Positions 28,795 to 37,553 are shown, counted from the stretch's first letter. The stretch is DNA of 38,261 nucleotides from Rickettsia endosymbiont of Culicoides newsteadi (GCF_002259525.1 NZ_MWZE01000001.1:32984-71244); one strand, 5' to 3'. The notes: generated by a model from the letters alone, not told the origin. Translations and numbers: made by a program.

Positions 28795-28925
28795 TTATGT
28801 CATTGCCGCTTCGATGTGGAATCTAAGGTTTTTTAGCTCCATGCCGTTGCCAGGAATGACATCATTTTTGTGGGAATGACGCATTTTTCGTGTAGATGAC
28901 AGCCTTTTACAGGAATGACATACCT
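28795..28925. repeat. Degenerate R2-like block
   Basis: Several decayed GTCATTGCCG/GGAATGAC pieces follow each other (for example 28799-28860). The palindromic arms no longer pair well. Apart from this, the preceding R2 and the R1 copies downstream, the 878-bp gap 28628-29505 holds only the two predicted promoters. Confidence 0.5.
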
Positions 28926-28965
28926 ATTCTATATAAAACCTTTTAGAATATCTAGCACGCAGAAT

Positions 28966-28994
28966 ACTATATATGCAAAACTAATTAATTACAA
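28966..28994 (-). promoter_or_regulatory. Candidate promoter of the autotransporter gene
   Basis: The minus strand reads TTGTAA, 17 bases, TATAGT, with TGCATA just before the -10 box. Transcription would start near 28960 and the leader would be about 330 bases, crossing the R2 repeats. A moderate match only. Confidence 0.35.
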
Positions 28995-29074
28995 GCTACT
29001 TAGACTATTTTTTTTGATAAATCCTTATCTATTGTGTTATATTTGAAACAGTACTAATTTAGATAGGTTGTAAA

Positions 29075-29156
29075 AGCAATCAAAAATGGATTGCTTAGTC
29101 AGCTTACGCCTCCTCGTAATGACGGGAAAGCCTATAACCCACCTCTTCGCAATGAC
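29075..29156. repeat. Fragmentary R1 (right halves)
   Basis: AGCAATCAAAAATGGATTGC ... TCCTCGTAATGAC keeps the core and right half; a second right tip (CTCTTCGCAATGAC) follows directly. Confidence 0.65.
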
Positions 29157-29173
29157 GTTTGTGGTGCATATAA

Positions 29174-29261
29174 GTCATTGCGAGACCACATAGTGGTCGT
29201 GGCAATCCATTTGGGTCACTTTCCTGGATTGCTTCGTCGGCTCACGCCTTCTCGCAATGAC
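29174..29261. repeat. R1 palindromic repeat (b/a type)
   Basis: GTCATTGCGAG with the GACCAC-ata-GTGGTC mini-hairpin on the left, GGCTCACGCC on the right, ending CTCGCAATGAC. Confidence 0.88.
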
Positions 29262-29274
29262 GTATAAACCTCTC

Positions 29275-29343
29275 GTCACTGCGAGAAAACATAAGCTTAC
29301 CACTCGTCATTGCGAGCGAACGTATGTGAGCGTGGCAATCCAT
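29275..29343. repeat. R1 left ends, truncated
   Basis: GTCACTGCGAGAA and then GTCATTGCGAGCGAACGTAT ... GTGGCAATCCA; only left halves, with no right partner. Confidence 0.65.
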
Positions 29344-29416
29344 CAGACTTGTCATATGAATATACCTACAGCTCCTAGGAATAATATCAATATTACAAGG
29401 TATTTTAAATTATTAG

Positions 29417-29445
29417 TTGACTTATTAGAGATTTGGTATTGTAAT
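29417..29445 (+). promoter_or_regulatory. Predicted promoter for the peroxiredoxin gene
   Basis: TTGACT, 17 bases, TGTAAT: five of six matches in each box. Expected start near 29452, leader of about 54 bases to the ATG at 29506. Confidence 0.5.
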
Positions 29446-29505
29446 AGGTTATAATTTTGTGTATCATAATAAATGTTTTTAATCATTATTAATTGGAGAA
29501 TTTTA

Positions 29506-30108
29506 ATGCAAGTGTTCGTTGGAAAAGCTGCTCCGGATTTTACAGCTAAAGCTATTATGCCTGATAATAGTATAGAATCTGAATTTAATCTTAGAAATTA
29601 TGCTAAAAATCATAAAGTGGTATTGTTTTTTTACCCGCTTGATTTTACTTTTGTTTGTCCATCAGAAATTATAGCTTTTAATAATAGGTTAGGAGAATTT
29701 ACTGAGAGAAATACAAAATTAGTAGCAATAAGTGTTGACTCGCATTTTTCTCATTTAGCTTGGAAAAATACCCCTTACAATAAAGGTGGGGTTGGTAATA
29801 TCCAGATTCCTATGGTGTCAGATATTAAAAAGAGTGCGTCACATAGTTATAATGTACTACATGATGAAGGAATATCGCTGCGTGGTACTTTTGTTATTGA
29901 TGAAACATTTATAGTACGGCATTTACTAGTTAATGATTTGCCAATTGGTAGAAATATTGATGAAGTAATAAGAGTGATCGATGCTATAGACTATAATACC
30001 AAACATGGCGAAGTATGTCCAGCTGGATGGCAGAAAGGTGACGAAGGTATTACTCCATCGCATAAAGGAGTGTCACATTACTTAGCTTCTAATGCAGAAA
30101 AGTTATAG
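29506..30108 (+). CDS. 2-Cys peroxiredoxin (AhpC/TSA type)
   Basis: A thiol peroxidase that reduces hydrogen peroxide and organic peroxides in the cytoplasm. The peroxidatic Cys51 lies in PLDFTFVCPSE (PxxxTxxC motif), and the resolving Cys is in GEVCPAGW near residue 167, so it is a typical 2-Cys dimer. The third active-site residue, Arg, is in LRGTFVIDE. The chosen ATG (29506) has GGAGA seven bases upstream and gives 200 residues, close to the family norm; the ATG at 29473 in the same frame lacks this. No ahpF is adjacent, so thioredoxin is the probable reductant. The stop lies 1 bp before the MITE-1 C element. Confidence 0.94.
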   Translation: MQVFVGKAAPDFTAKAIMPDNSIESEFNLRNYAKNHKVVLFFYPLDFTFVCPSEIIAFNNRLGEFTERNTKLVAISVDSHFSHLAWKNTPYNKGGVGNIQIPMVSDIKKSASHSYNVLHDEGISLRGTFVIDETFIVRHLLVNDLPIGRNIDEVIRVIDAIDYNTKHGEVCPAGWQKGDEGITPSHKGVSHYLASNAEKL

Positions 30109-30188
30109 CTATAGTCAATTGCTGAACTAGTGCCGAATAGGCACCCATCGTGCTGTAATTGTGCATAAGTGTCAGTTGACGCCTATGT

Positions 30189-30269
30189 GTCATTGCGAGA
30201 AGGCGTAAGCCTTTGAAGCAATCCACTCTTTTATGGATTGCCACGCCACCTACGGTGGCTCGCAATGAC
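30189..30269. repeat. R1 repeat inside MITE-1 C (a/b type)
   Basis: Outer arms GTCATTGCGAG/CTCGCAATGAC, both side mini-hairpins perfectly paired, inner arm GCAATCCA/TGGATTGC. Confidence 0.9.
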
Positions 30270-30295
30270 GCATAGGTGTCAGTTATTGAGAAACC

Positions 30296-30390
30296 GTCAT
30301 TGCGAGGAGACCGTAAGGTCGACGAAGCAATCCATTTTAATCGCTTTTTTGGATTGCTTCGTTGCCACTAAAGTGGCTCCTCGCAATGAC
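30296..30390. repeat. R1 repeat inside MITE-1 C (a/a type), best four-way fold
   Basis: All 95 bases are used: a 13-bp outer stem, left hairpin GACC-gtaa-GGTC, a 14-bp inner stem (one G-U) with a loop of about 14, and right hairpin GCCACT-aa-AGTGGC, leaving almost nothing unpaired at the junction. Confidence 0.92.
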
Positions 30391-30438
30391 GCTTATGTGC
30401 AATGACGCTGATGCTAAATACTAACCGGATTTATAACG

Positions 30439-30466
30439 TTGCCAATTAAAGTTAATTCACTAATAT
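30439..30466 (+). promoter_or_regulatory. Promoter-like sequence in MITE-1 C, upstream of dprA
   Basis: TTGCCA, 16 bases, TAATAT, at the equivalent place in the element to the promoter-like sequence facing lpdA in copy A. Start expected near 30473. Weaker -10 box than in copy A. Confidence 0.4.
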
Positions 30467-30477
30467 ATAGTCAATTG

Positions 30478-31635
30478 ATGCTGAAGGAGCTATTTTTGGA
30501 TACTAACCCAGTATCTTATACAAAAGAAACTATTGACATCCTAAGATTGATTAGGAGCGAAAATGTTGGCTCAAGAACTTTTTGGAGCTTAATAAAGCTA
30601 TTTGGTAATAGCAGTGCTGCAATTGACAAAATACAAGAATTTTCTCTGAGGGGTGGGCGTTCTAAGCCCGTAAGGGTATTTTCTCAGAGCGATGCAAGTA
30701 AAGAACTTGAATTGTTGCAAAAGCATAATGCTCAGATTATTACCTATAAATCTCCAGGATATTCAAGGTTATTGTTAGAGATTTTTGATTGCCCGCCAAT
30801 ATTAAGTTATAAGGGCAATATTGGGTTATTAGCACACGAAAGATGTTTAGCAATTGTTGGAGCAAGAAATGCTTCAGTAAATGGTCGTGCCTTTGCTGCT
30901 AAAATTGCTAAGGAATTGACTGATGCAAATTATATAGTGGTTTCTGGACTTGCCAGAGGTGTTGATACAGCAGTGCATCAAGTAAATACCTCTAAAACAA
31001 TAGGAGTTATAGCTGGAGGAATTGATTATGTTTACCCCCCAGAGAATGTTAGATTATTTGAGCAAATCCAACAAAATGGCTTGATAATTGCTGAATTACC
31101 AGTAGGTTCAAAACCACTTGGGCAACATTTTCCACAGCGTAATCGATTAATTTCTGGTATATCTCTTGGAACAGTAGTGATTGAAGCAAGTCTAAAATCT
31201 GGATCGTTAATAACAGCACGGTTTGCTTTAGAACAGAATAGAGAAGTATTTGCTGTACCAGGATTTCCGCTGGATCCTAGGTGTCAAGGTACTAATAAAC
31301 TTATCAAGGAAGGAGCTCATATGGTGGAATCTACTGAGGACATAGAGACTAATTTACCACCTTTTAGCAAAATTATCAGTAAATCTAAGGATGTAGCAAA
31401 TGATTCAATCGAAAATAATCAGTTTAGAACGTTAGATATCAAATATGATAATGTAATTACCAATGATATGCGTATGAGGGTTAAGGAGCTTTTATCTTCA
31501 ACTCCTATAGATTTTGATTGTTTACATCAAACACAGCTACCTTTGCCGGCTATATATATGATAATATTAGAGCTAGAATTGGCTGGAAAAATAACCAGAT
31601 ATCCTGGCAACAAGATATCTTTAATTTATAAATAA
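30478..31635 (+). CDS. dprA: DNA processing protein DprA/Smf
   Basis: DprA loads RecA onto incoming single-stranded DNA during natural transformation. Here the role is uncertain, since Rickettsiales are not known to be competent. The N-terminus (ETIDILRLIRSENVGSRTFWSLIKLF) is the SAM-like domain. The central Rossmann fold shows AIVGARNASVNGRAFAAKIAKEL, VVSGLARGVDTAVH, VIAGGIDYVYPPEN and FPQRNRLISGIS. The C-terminal ~60 residues form the winged-helix DprA tail. The ATG at 30478 has no ribosome site; a TTG at 30496 has AAGGAG six bases upstream and may be the real start, losing six residues. The stop is 2 bp before topA. Confidence 0.92.
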   Translation: MLKELFLDTNPVSYTKETIDILRLIRSENVGSRTFWSLIKLFGNSSAAIDKIQEFSLRGGRSKPVRVFSQSDASKELELLQKHNAQIITYKSPGYSRLLLEIFDCPPILSYKGNIGLLAHERCLAIVGARNASVNGRAFAAKIAKELTDANYIVVSGLARGVDTAVHQVNTSKTIGVIAGGIDYVYPPENVRLFEQIQQNGLIIAELPVGSKPLGQHFPQRNRLISGISLGTVVIEASLKSGSLITARFALEQNREVFAVPGFPLDPRCQGTNKLIKEGAHMVESTEDIETNLPPFSKIISKSKDVANDSIENNQFRTLDIKYDNVITNDMRMRVKELLSSTPIDFDCLHQTQLPLPAIYMIILELELAGKITRYPGNKISLIYK

Positions 31636-31637
31636 AT

Positions 31638-34067
31638 ATGAAATTAGTAATAGTAGAATCGCCGGCAAAGGCGAAAACGATAAATAAGTATCTGGATAGT
31701 GATTTTAAGGTTATTGCTTCGTTTGGACATATTAGAGATTTACCATCTAAAAATGGTTCAGTTCTGCCAAATGAAGATTTTTCTATGAAATATGTTATAT
31801 CAGATAAAGCAGAAAAATATGTTGAAGCAATAACTAAGGATGCTGCCAAAGCTGAAATGGTTTATCTAGCAACAGATCGAGACCGAGAGGGAGAAGCAAT
31901 TGCCTGGCATGTTGCAGAAATAATAAAAGAAAAAAACTTGATTAAATCTAATGATTTCTTTAAGAGAGTAGCATTTGATGAGATTACCAAAAAAGCTATT
32001 TTACATGCAATGGACAACCCAAGAAATATTGATATTGATTTGGTTAATGCTCAACAAGCAAGGAGAGCATTGGATTATTTGGTAGGATTTACTTTATCAC
32101 CGATATTATGGCGTAAATTACCGGGATGTAGATCCGCAGGTAGAGTTCAGTCTGTAGCACTCCGACTTATTTGCGAGCGAGAAGATGAAATTGAACGTTT
32201 TAAATCGCAAGAATATTGGGATATTACCCTTAATGTTCTGAATAGTAATAACGAGCCGTTTTTAGCGAGATTAACTCATGTCAATGGTAATAAATTAGAG
32301 AAATTCTCAATTATTAATCAATCGGCAGCTAATGATCTAGTCAAAGAAATAAAATCAAAGAATTTTCATATTGCATCTTTAGAAAAAAAGCAGCAAAAAC
32401 GTCAGCCTCAACCGCCTTTCATTACTTCTTCGTTACAGCAAGAAGCAGCTCGAAAATTAGGGTTTACTGCTAAAAAAACTATGCAAATTGCCCAAAAACT
32501 TTACGAAGGCATGGATATAGGTAATGAAACGATAGGTTTGATTACCTATATGAGAACTGATGGTACTACCCTTGCTAGTGAGGCTGTTGAACAAATACGT
32601 CAGTTGATACATAAGAATTTTGGTGATAAATATCTACCAGCTAGCCAGCGAGTTTATAAATCTAGAGCCAAAAATGCTCAAGAAGCTCATGAAGCTATTA
32701 GACCAACCGATGTTACTCTGTTACCAGAAAAATTAAAGGATACACTAGATAAAGATTATTATAGGCTTTACGACTTGATTTGGAAAAGGACGATAGCCTG
32801 CCAAATGGAAAATGTTATTATTGATTTAGTGGTCGCTCAGCTTGATACAGAAAATAAAGAATTCACCGCCAGGGCAACTGGTTCAATTATTGCCTTTGAT
32901 GGTTTCTACAAAATTTATCGTGAGGGTCTAGATGATGAAACGGAAGAAGAAAATAGGCTTCTACCATTACTACAAGAAGGAGAAAAATTAACTACAACTT
33001 CAGTGAATCCAGCACAGCATTTCACCGAACCACCACCAAGATATTCTGAAGCCAGTCTCGTCAAGAAGCTTGAAGAACTTGGAATTGGTCGTCCTTCTAC
33101 TTATGCTTCTATTATATCAGTATTGCAAGATAGGAACTATGTGGTTGTTGAGAAAAAACGTTTCTTTCCAGAGGAATTAGGGCGTTTAGTGACAACATTT
33201 CTGACAGGGTTTTTCAAAAAATATGTTGAATATGATTTTACAGCTGATCTGGAGAATGATTTAGATGAAGTGGCAGAAGGTAAAATAGAATGGAAAAATT
33301 TACTAAAAAAATTCTGGGATGGGTTTAATAATAACGTAGAAATAGTTAGTGATAAGAAAATATCTGATATAATCCTTTATGTTGAACAAGCATTAGATTA
33401 TCACCTATTTGGAGAAAAATCAGAAAGCAACAATTCGAAAAATTGTCCCTCCTGTTCTACAGGGCAATTAGGGTTAAAGCTTGGTAAGTTTGGAGCGTTT
33501 TTAGCTTGCAGTAACTATCCTGAATGTACTTTCAAAAAACAAATTACTTCGAAGAATAGTGATATTGTTGATATGGCTGAAGAGAACAGATTATTAGGAG
33601 TAGATAAAGAGGGTCATGATGTTTTATTAAAGAAAGGTCCATATGGTTTTTATGTACAGACTAGCAAACCAGTTGCCAAGGGTGAAAAACCAAAGCGTGT
33701 GTCATTGCCACCGTCAGTAGCACAAAATGACGTGACTCTTAGTTTGGCTCTAAGGCTTCTTGAGTTACCGGTTAAGTTATGCCTGCACCCTGAATCTCAT
33801 CAAGAGATTATACTGGGTATAGGTAGATATGGTCCGTATCTTAAATATCTTGATCGGTTTATTTCAATACCTAAAAGATACGATCCTTTTACCATCACAT
33901 TAGAAACTGCTGTGGAAATAATTGAGGCTAGTAATAATAGGCTGAAGAATAAACCGGAGAAAGATACTGATAAGCCAGGAGTAGTGGTAACAACAATTCC
34001 TAAAAAGAATATTAGGACAAGGACTGGTGCTGCAAAAAAAGTAACAAAAAAGAAAAAAGCAAAATAA
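31638..34067 (+). CDS. topA: DNA topoisomerase I (type IA)
   Basis: It relaxes negative supercoils by cutting one strand through a 5'-phosphotyrosine. The Toprim domain opens the protein (VESPAKAKTINKYL; DRDREGEAIAWH with acidic metal ligands). The catalytic Tyr is in GLITYMRTDG near residue 300. LGIGRPSTYASI and the rest of the core follow. One zinc finger is visible (CPSC ... CSNYPEC, about residues 600-626), fewer than the three of E. coli, then two TopA_C-like repeats and a Lys-rich tail (KKVTKKKKAK). At 809 residues it is typical. It is coupled to dprA (2 bp) and gltX (14 bp). Confidence 0.97.
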   Translation: MKLVIVESPAKAKTINKYLDSDFKVIASFGHIRDLPSKNGSVLPNEDFSMKYVISDKAEKYVEAITKDAAKAEMVYLATDRDREGEAIAWHVAEIIKEKNLIKSNDFFKRVAFDEITKKAILHAMDNPRNIDIDLVNAQQARRALDYLVGFTLSPILWRKLPGCRSAGRVQSVALRLICEREDEIERFKSQEYWDITLNVLNSNNEPFLARLTHVNGNKLEKFSIINQSAANDLVKEIKSKNFHIASLEKKQQKRQPQPPFITSSLQQEAARKLGFTAKKTMQIAQKLYEGMDIGNETIGLITYMRTDGTTLASEAVEQIRQLIHKNFGDKYLPASQRVYKSRAKNAQEAHEAIRPTDVTLLPEKLKDTLDKDYYRLYDLIWKRTIACQMENVIIDLVVAQLDTENKEFTARATGSIIAFDGFYKIYREGLDDETEEENRLLPLLQEGEKLTTTSVNPAQHFTEPPPRYSEASLVKKLEELGIGRPSTYASIISVLQDRNYVVVEKKRFFPEELGRLVTTFLTGFFKKYVEYDFTADLENDLDEVAEGKIEWKNLLKKFWDGFNNNVEIVSDKKISDIILYVEQALDYHLFGEKSESNNSKNCPSCSTGQLGLKLGKFGAFLACSNYPECTFKKQITSKNSDIVDMAEENRLLGVDKEGHDVLLKKGPYGFYVQTSKPVAKGEKPKRVSLPPSVAQNDVTLSLALRLLELPVKLCLHPESHQEIILGIGRYGPYLKYLDRFISIPKRYDPFTITLETAVEIIEASNNRLKNKPEKDTDKPGVVVTTIPKKNIRTRTGAAKKVTKKKKAK

Positions 34068-34081
34068 GCAATTAGAAAATT

Positions 34082-35416
34082 ATGAGAAAAGTTATCACAA
34101 GATTTGCTCCCTCACCAACTGGTATGTTGCATATAGGTAATACTAGGACAGCTCTGATAAATTGGTTATATGCTAGAAAGCATAATGGCATATTTATTTT
34201 AAGGTTTGATGATACTGATCTTGAACGTAGCAAACAACAATATAAACATGCCATTGAAGAGGATTTTAAATTTTTAGGACTTAACTGGGATCAAACTTTT
34301 TGCCAATCTGATAGATTTGATAAGTATGAAGCAGTAAAAGCATTATTATTACAAAAAAATAAATTATATCCTTGTTTTGAGACCCAGGAAGAGCTGGAAT
34401 TAAAGCGTAAGTTACAACTATCTAGAGGGCTTCCTCCGATATATGATCGTGCGGCTTTGAACCTTACTGAACAACAAATAAATGACTATATTAGTCAAGG
34501 AAGAAAACCGCATTATCGATTCTTGGTATCGCATACTCCAATTATTTGGCAAGATATGATTAAGGGTGAAGTTAAATATGAAGGCAAGAATATTGGTGAT
34601 CCGATAGTTATCAGAGAAGATAACAGTATGACTTATATGCTTTGTTCGGTTGTTGATGATATTGATTATGGCATTACCGATATTGTTCGAGGCGAGGATC
34701 ACGTAACTAACACTGCCATTCATGTGCAAATGTTTGAAACTCTAGGGGCAAAGGTACCAAATTTTGCTCATCTTAGTCTAGTTATCAGTCGGGATGAAAA
34801 AATATCTAAAAGAACAGGGGGATTTGAGATTGCTGCTCTAAGGGATAAAATTGGATTAGAACCAATGGCAATTAATAGTTTCTTTAGTTTGCTTGGCTCA
34901 TCATCGCCTATTATACCATTTAAAAATTTAGCTGGGCTAATAAAAGAGTTTGACATTAATAATTTTTCTAAAAGTCCAACAACTTATTTACCAGAAGAGC
35001 TAGAGCGTTTAAATCATAAATTACTAATTAGCTTGAGTTTTGATGAAGTAAAAGATCGCTTAAAAGAGATTAAAGCTGAACAAATAAATGAGCAATTTTG
35101 GTTAGCAGTTAGAGGTAATTTACAAAAATTATATGAAATAAAAGATTGGTGGAATATTTGTTATTCCCCCTCTAAAGTTGAAGGATTAGATAAAGAGTTT
35201 TTAAAACAAGCAGCTACCTTATTAATAGACGAACCAATAACCATCGATAGTTGGAGCATATGGACTAAAAGAATTATGGAAATAACTGGTAAAAAAGGTA
35301 AAGAAGTATTCCTACCTTTAAGACTTGCTATAACAGGAATGACATCTGGACCAGAAATGTCAGTAATATTACCTCTGCTCAGCAAAGATGAAATTACAAA
35401 AAGATTAACAAGTTGA
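34082..35416 (+). CDS. gltX: Glutamate--tRNA ligase
   Basis: A class I aminoacyl-tRNA synthetase that charges tRNA-Glu, and in bacteria lacking GlnRS often also tRNA-Gln, followed by amidation by Gat[22 protein letters not shown] carries the HIGH motif and DEKISKRTG the KMSKS-type motif. [21 protein letters not shown] is the usual Rossmann segment. At 444 residues it is slightly shorter than the ~470 average. Rickettsia usually has two gltX genes; which one this is cannot be told here. ATG 14 bp past topA: same operon as dprA and topA. A MITE-2 copy begins 10 bp after its stop. Confidence 0.95.
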   Translation: MRKVITRFAPSPTGMLHIGNTRTALINWLYARKHNGIFILRFDDTDLERSKQQYKHAIEEDFKFLGLNWDQTFCQSDRFDKYEAVKALLLQKNKLYPCFETQEELELKRKLQLSRGLPPIYDRAALNLTEQQINDYISQGRKPHYRFLVSHTPIIWQDMIKGEVKYEGKNIGDPIVIREDNSMTYMLCSVVDDIDYGITDIVRGEDHVTNTAIHVQMFETLGAKVPNFAHLSLVISRDEKISKRTGGFEIAALRDKIGLEPMAINSFFSLLGSSSPIIPFKNLAGLIKEFDINNFSKSPTTYLPEELERLNHKLLISLSFDEVKDRLKEIKAEQINEQFWLAVRGNLQKLYEIKDWWNICYSPSKVEGLDKEFLKQAATLLIDEPITIDSWSIWTKRIMEITGKKGKEVFLPLRLAITGMTSGPEMSVILPLLSKDEITKRLTS

Positions 35417-35426
35417 TTTATGCAAA

Positions 35427-35691
35427 TATAGTCAATTCAGAAGAATTTGGGGCTAGGAGCGATGGAGTGCATAAGCGTCAGTTTAAAAAATAATAATTGA
35501 AAAACCGTCATTGCGAGGAAACCTTAAGGTTGACGAAGCAATCCAGAAAAGTGATTAAAAATGGATTGCCACGCCACTTACGGTGGCTCGCTAATAAACG
35601 ACTTTTCTACTTTATTTTCTTAAATTAACGCCTATAAGTAATAGGCGAGCATTGAGCAACAACGTCTCCAACTTCTCATCAATTGACTATA
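35427..35691. mobile_element. MITE-2 copy E with MITE-3 and R1 nested inside
   Basis: Ends TATAGTCAATTCAGAAGAAT and CTCATCAATTGACTATA match the 107-bp copies D and F. After GGAGCGATGGAG (35467) the sequence is split by about 158 bp that begins TGCATAAGCGTCAGTTT, contains an R1 at 35507-35602 (left AACC-ttaa-GGTT, right GCCAC-ttac-GGTGGC, right tip in the variant GCTAATAAACGAC), and ends TTTTCTTAAATTAACGCCTA. Then the copy-F sequence resumes (AAGTAATAGGCGAGC). Confidence 0.8.
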
Positions 35692-35694
35692 GCT

Positions 35695-35716
35695 CTTCTA
35701 ATTTTCAACAATTGTG
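35695..35716. repeat. Solo MITE-4 end
   Basis: CTTCTAATTTTCAACAATTG (plus TG) matches the MITE-4 right end at 20 of 22 positions. No partner end is found nearby. It touches the 3' end of the AAA/PD-(D/E)XK gene (stop at 35718) and starts 4 bp after MITE-2 E. Confidence 0.6.
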
Positions 35717-35717
35717 C

Positions 35718-37553
35718 CTAAGATACCTGAGCTATTTGGTATTCTAGAGCCACTTCTTTACCACAAAAAGCCATAGCAATTTTGATAATTTTCTGAACAT
35801 GAGAGTGTTCTTTTATTTTAGTCTCATATTTTTTTCTCATGATTTGATCTAGCCCATCTTTTGCGATAGATTCTAGAGTATCAGGAGATTTGCATATTTT
35901 ATATTCAATAATAATAGCATTATTCTGCTTCCCAGCCTTAGGTAGCAATATAATATCAGCTCTACCACTGCCTGTTTCTCTCTCACTATCTATGACATAG
36001 CCAGGAGATAAAGTGTTAATTAAACCTAGCATAAAGCCGCTATAAAATAACTCGGCTTTTTTCTCGCCAGTTTGATGAAAACTAGTAGCATTTAGTAATA
36101 ACTCTTGTAATTTCTCTTTAAATTCTTCTATTTTACCTGCCGGCAGCAAACTAGCAAAAGAATAATATAAAGAACTATCCATTTGTAACTTGCTACTCAC
36201 CCATTGTAATAGCCTGGTTTCATATATATATTCTACTTCCTTATTAGGCACTGATAATTCGTAGATATCTTTTGCAGGTTCGATAGCTGTTGGGTTTAGA
36301 TAACCACTAAATAGCAACAGACTAAATAACCCACTTCGCGTATTAATATCGCTGAAACTGATTTGTTTGGTAATAGGTGCGATGATACTTTTACCGCTAG
36401 CTAATTGTTGGATATCAATTTGTATTTCATCTGATAACAATGCTTTATCAACAAGCCCAGTGCCACCGCTATCAAGCCAATAATGATCAAGCTTACCTCT
36501 AGTATCTAGGCATAACATAATTGACCATGGATTATAGATGATTTCTCCACCAAAACTATAGCCATTATACCAAGCTTTAATTTGTTCAGGACTTGTGTCA
36601 AGTGGTACTTTGGTTAATAACTCATCAACCTCTGCTTGAGTGAAACCATAAAACTTAGCAAATTTTTCATCTAGCAGAGTATATTCACGAACATTATTCA
36701 AATCCGAAAATAAATTAGCTTTAGCAACCCGTAATATGCCAGTTATTAGCCCTTTCTCTAAATAAGGATTAGTTTTTAAACTACTGCCAAACATTCCGCG
36801 GAATATTTTTAGTACATCATCAAATTCTTTTAATTTATCACCAAATTCAATGTATGAACTATTGATCGGCGTATCGTATTCATCGATCAATATATAAACT
36901 TTTTGACCAAAATGTTTGTACAGTACTTCACTCAAAACCCGTAAACTATCTTTTAAGTCTTCCTTATCAAGTTTTCCTGTAAAATATCGATTTAACTTTT
37001 CCTTTTGTGCATCATCTAGTAAATTTTCATCTGTTGTTATATAACGCTTTAAGTATCGATGGTTTGTAAATAAATTAGTTACTTGATTTTTTATCCCATT
37101 TTCAATTTCTTGGTAGTTACTGCCTTTAACATCCTTAAAATTTATGGAAATAACTGGATAATTACCTTGCTGAGCCATGGCATATTCATTGCCGTTAATC
37201 TTTAAAGGCTCTAAAGTTCTTTTTCCCTTAATGCCTAAATCGATTTCTCCACCGGTAAATAGCTTGTTATTTACTCTATCTTCTATAGGTAAAGGAACAC
37301 CATTTTGATCCACCTCTATCTCAAAAAATTTCTGGAGCATGTTCATATTCAAACTCTTACCCCAACGCCTTGGTCTAGTGATCAATATAACCTTACCACT
37401 ATCTTCCAATAATTCTTTGATCATTAGACTTTTATCAACAAATACATCACTATTAACTAGCAAGTCATAGAATTCATCGGTACCTATCCTCATTCTTGGT
37501 GGTTTATTGTTATCTTGCATGGTGCTATTAGAATCAGAAAGCTTAAAGGTCAT
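35718..37553 (-). CDS. AAA-ATPase-like / PD-(D/E)XK nuclease family protein
   Basis: A protein of the AAA_ATPase-like plus DUF1703 (PD-(D/E)XK) family, common in multi-copy sets in insect and protist symbionts. The N-terminal ATPase half has ITRPRRWGKSLNMNM (variant P-loop) and VYILIDEYDTPI (Walker B). The C-terminal nuclease half has an early Glu in KAELFYSGFMLG, Asp in GRADIILL and the Glu-x-Lys of IIEYKICKS, so the catalytic core looks complete. The biological role is not established. The frame is open to a TTG at 37625, but the added start is hydrophobic and unusual; I use ATG 37553 (611 residues). Neither start has a good ribosome site. MITE-2 copy F lies upstream and a solo MITE-4 end downstream. 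Confidence 0.85.
   Translation of the reverse strand: MTFKLSDSNSTMQDNNKPPRMRIGTDEFYDLLVNSDVFVDKSLMIKELLEDSGKVILITRPRRWGKSLNMNMLQKFFEIEVDQNGVPLPIEDRVNNKLFTGGEIDLGIKGKRTLEPLKINGNEYAMAQQGNYPVISINFKDVKGSNYQEIENGIKNQVTNLFTNHRYLKRYITTDENLLDDAQKEKLNRYFTGKLDKEDLKDSLRVLSEVLYKHFGQKVYILIDEYDTPINSSYIEFGDKLKEFDDVLKIFRGMFGSSLKTNPYLEKGLITGILRVAKANLFSDLNNVREYTLLDEKFAKFYGFTQAEVDELLTKVPLDTSPEQIKAWYNGYSFGGEIIYNPWSIMLCLDTRGKLDHYWLDSGGTGLVDKALLSDEIQIDIQQLASGKSIIAPITKQISFSDINTRSGLFSLLLFSGYLNPTAIEPAKDIYELSVPNKEVEYIYETRLLQWVSSKLQMDSSLYYSFASLLPAGKIEEFKEKLQELLLNATSFHQTGEKKAELFYSGFMLGLINTLSPGYVIDSERETGSGRADIILLPKAGKQNNAIIIEYKICKSPDTLESIAKDGLDQIMRKKYETKIKEHSHVQKIIKIAMAFCGKEVALEYQIAQVS

Larger units (their letters stand above)
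30110..30467. mobile_element. MITE-1 copy C (inverted), containing two R1 repeats
   Basis: The left end TATAGTCAATTGCTGAACTA and right end GTTAATTCACTAATAT match copies A and B in reverse. Inner flanks are GTGCCGAATAGGCACCCATC and GCTGATGCTAAATACTAACC. Inside are R1 at 30189-30269 (mini-hairpins AGGC-gtaa-GCCT and GCCACC-tac-GGTGGC) and R1 at 30296-30390 (GACC-gtaa-GGTC and GCCACT-aa-AGTGGC), separated by MITE-3-like sequence (GCATAGGTGTCAGTTATTGA). It fills the gap between the peroxiredoxin gene and dprA. Confidence 0.75.
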
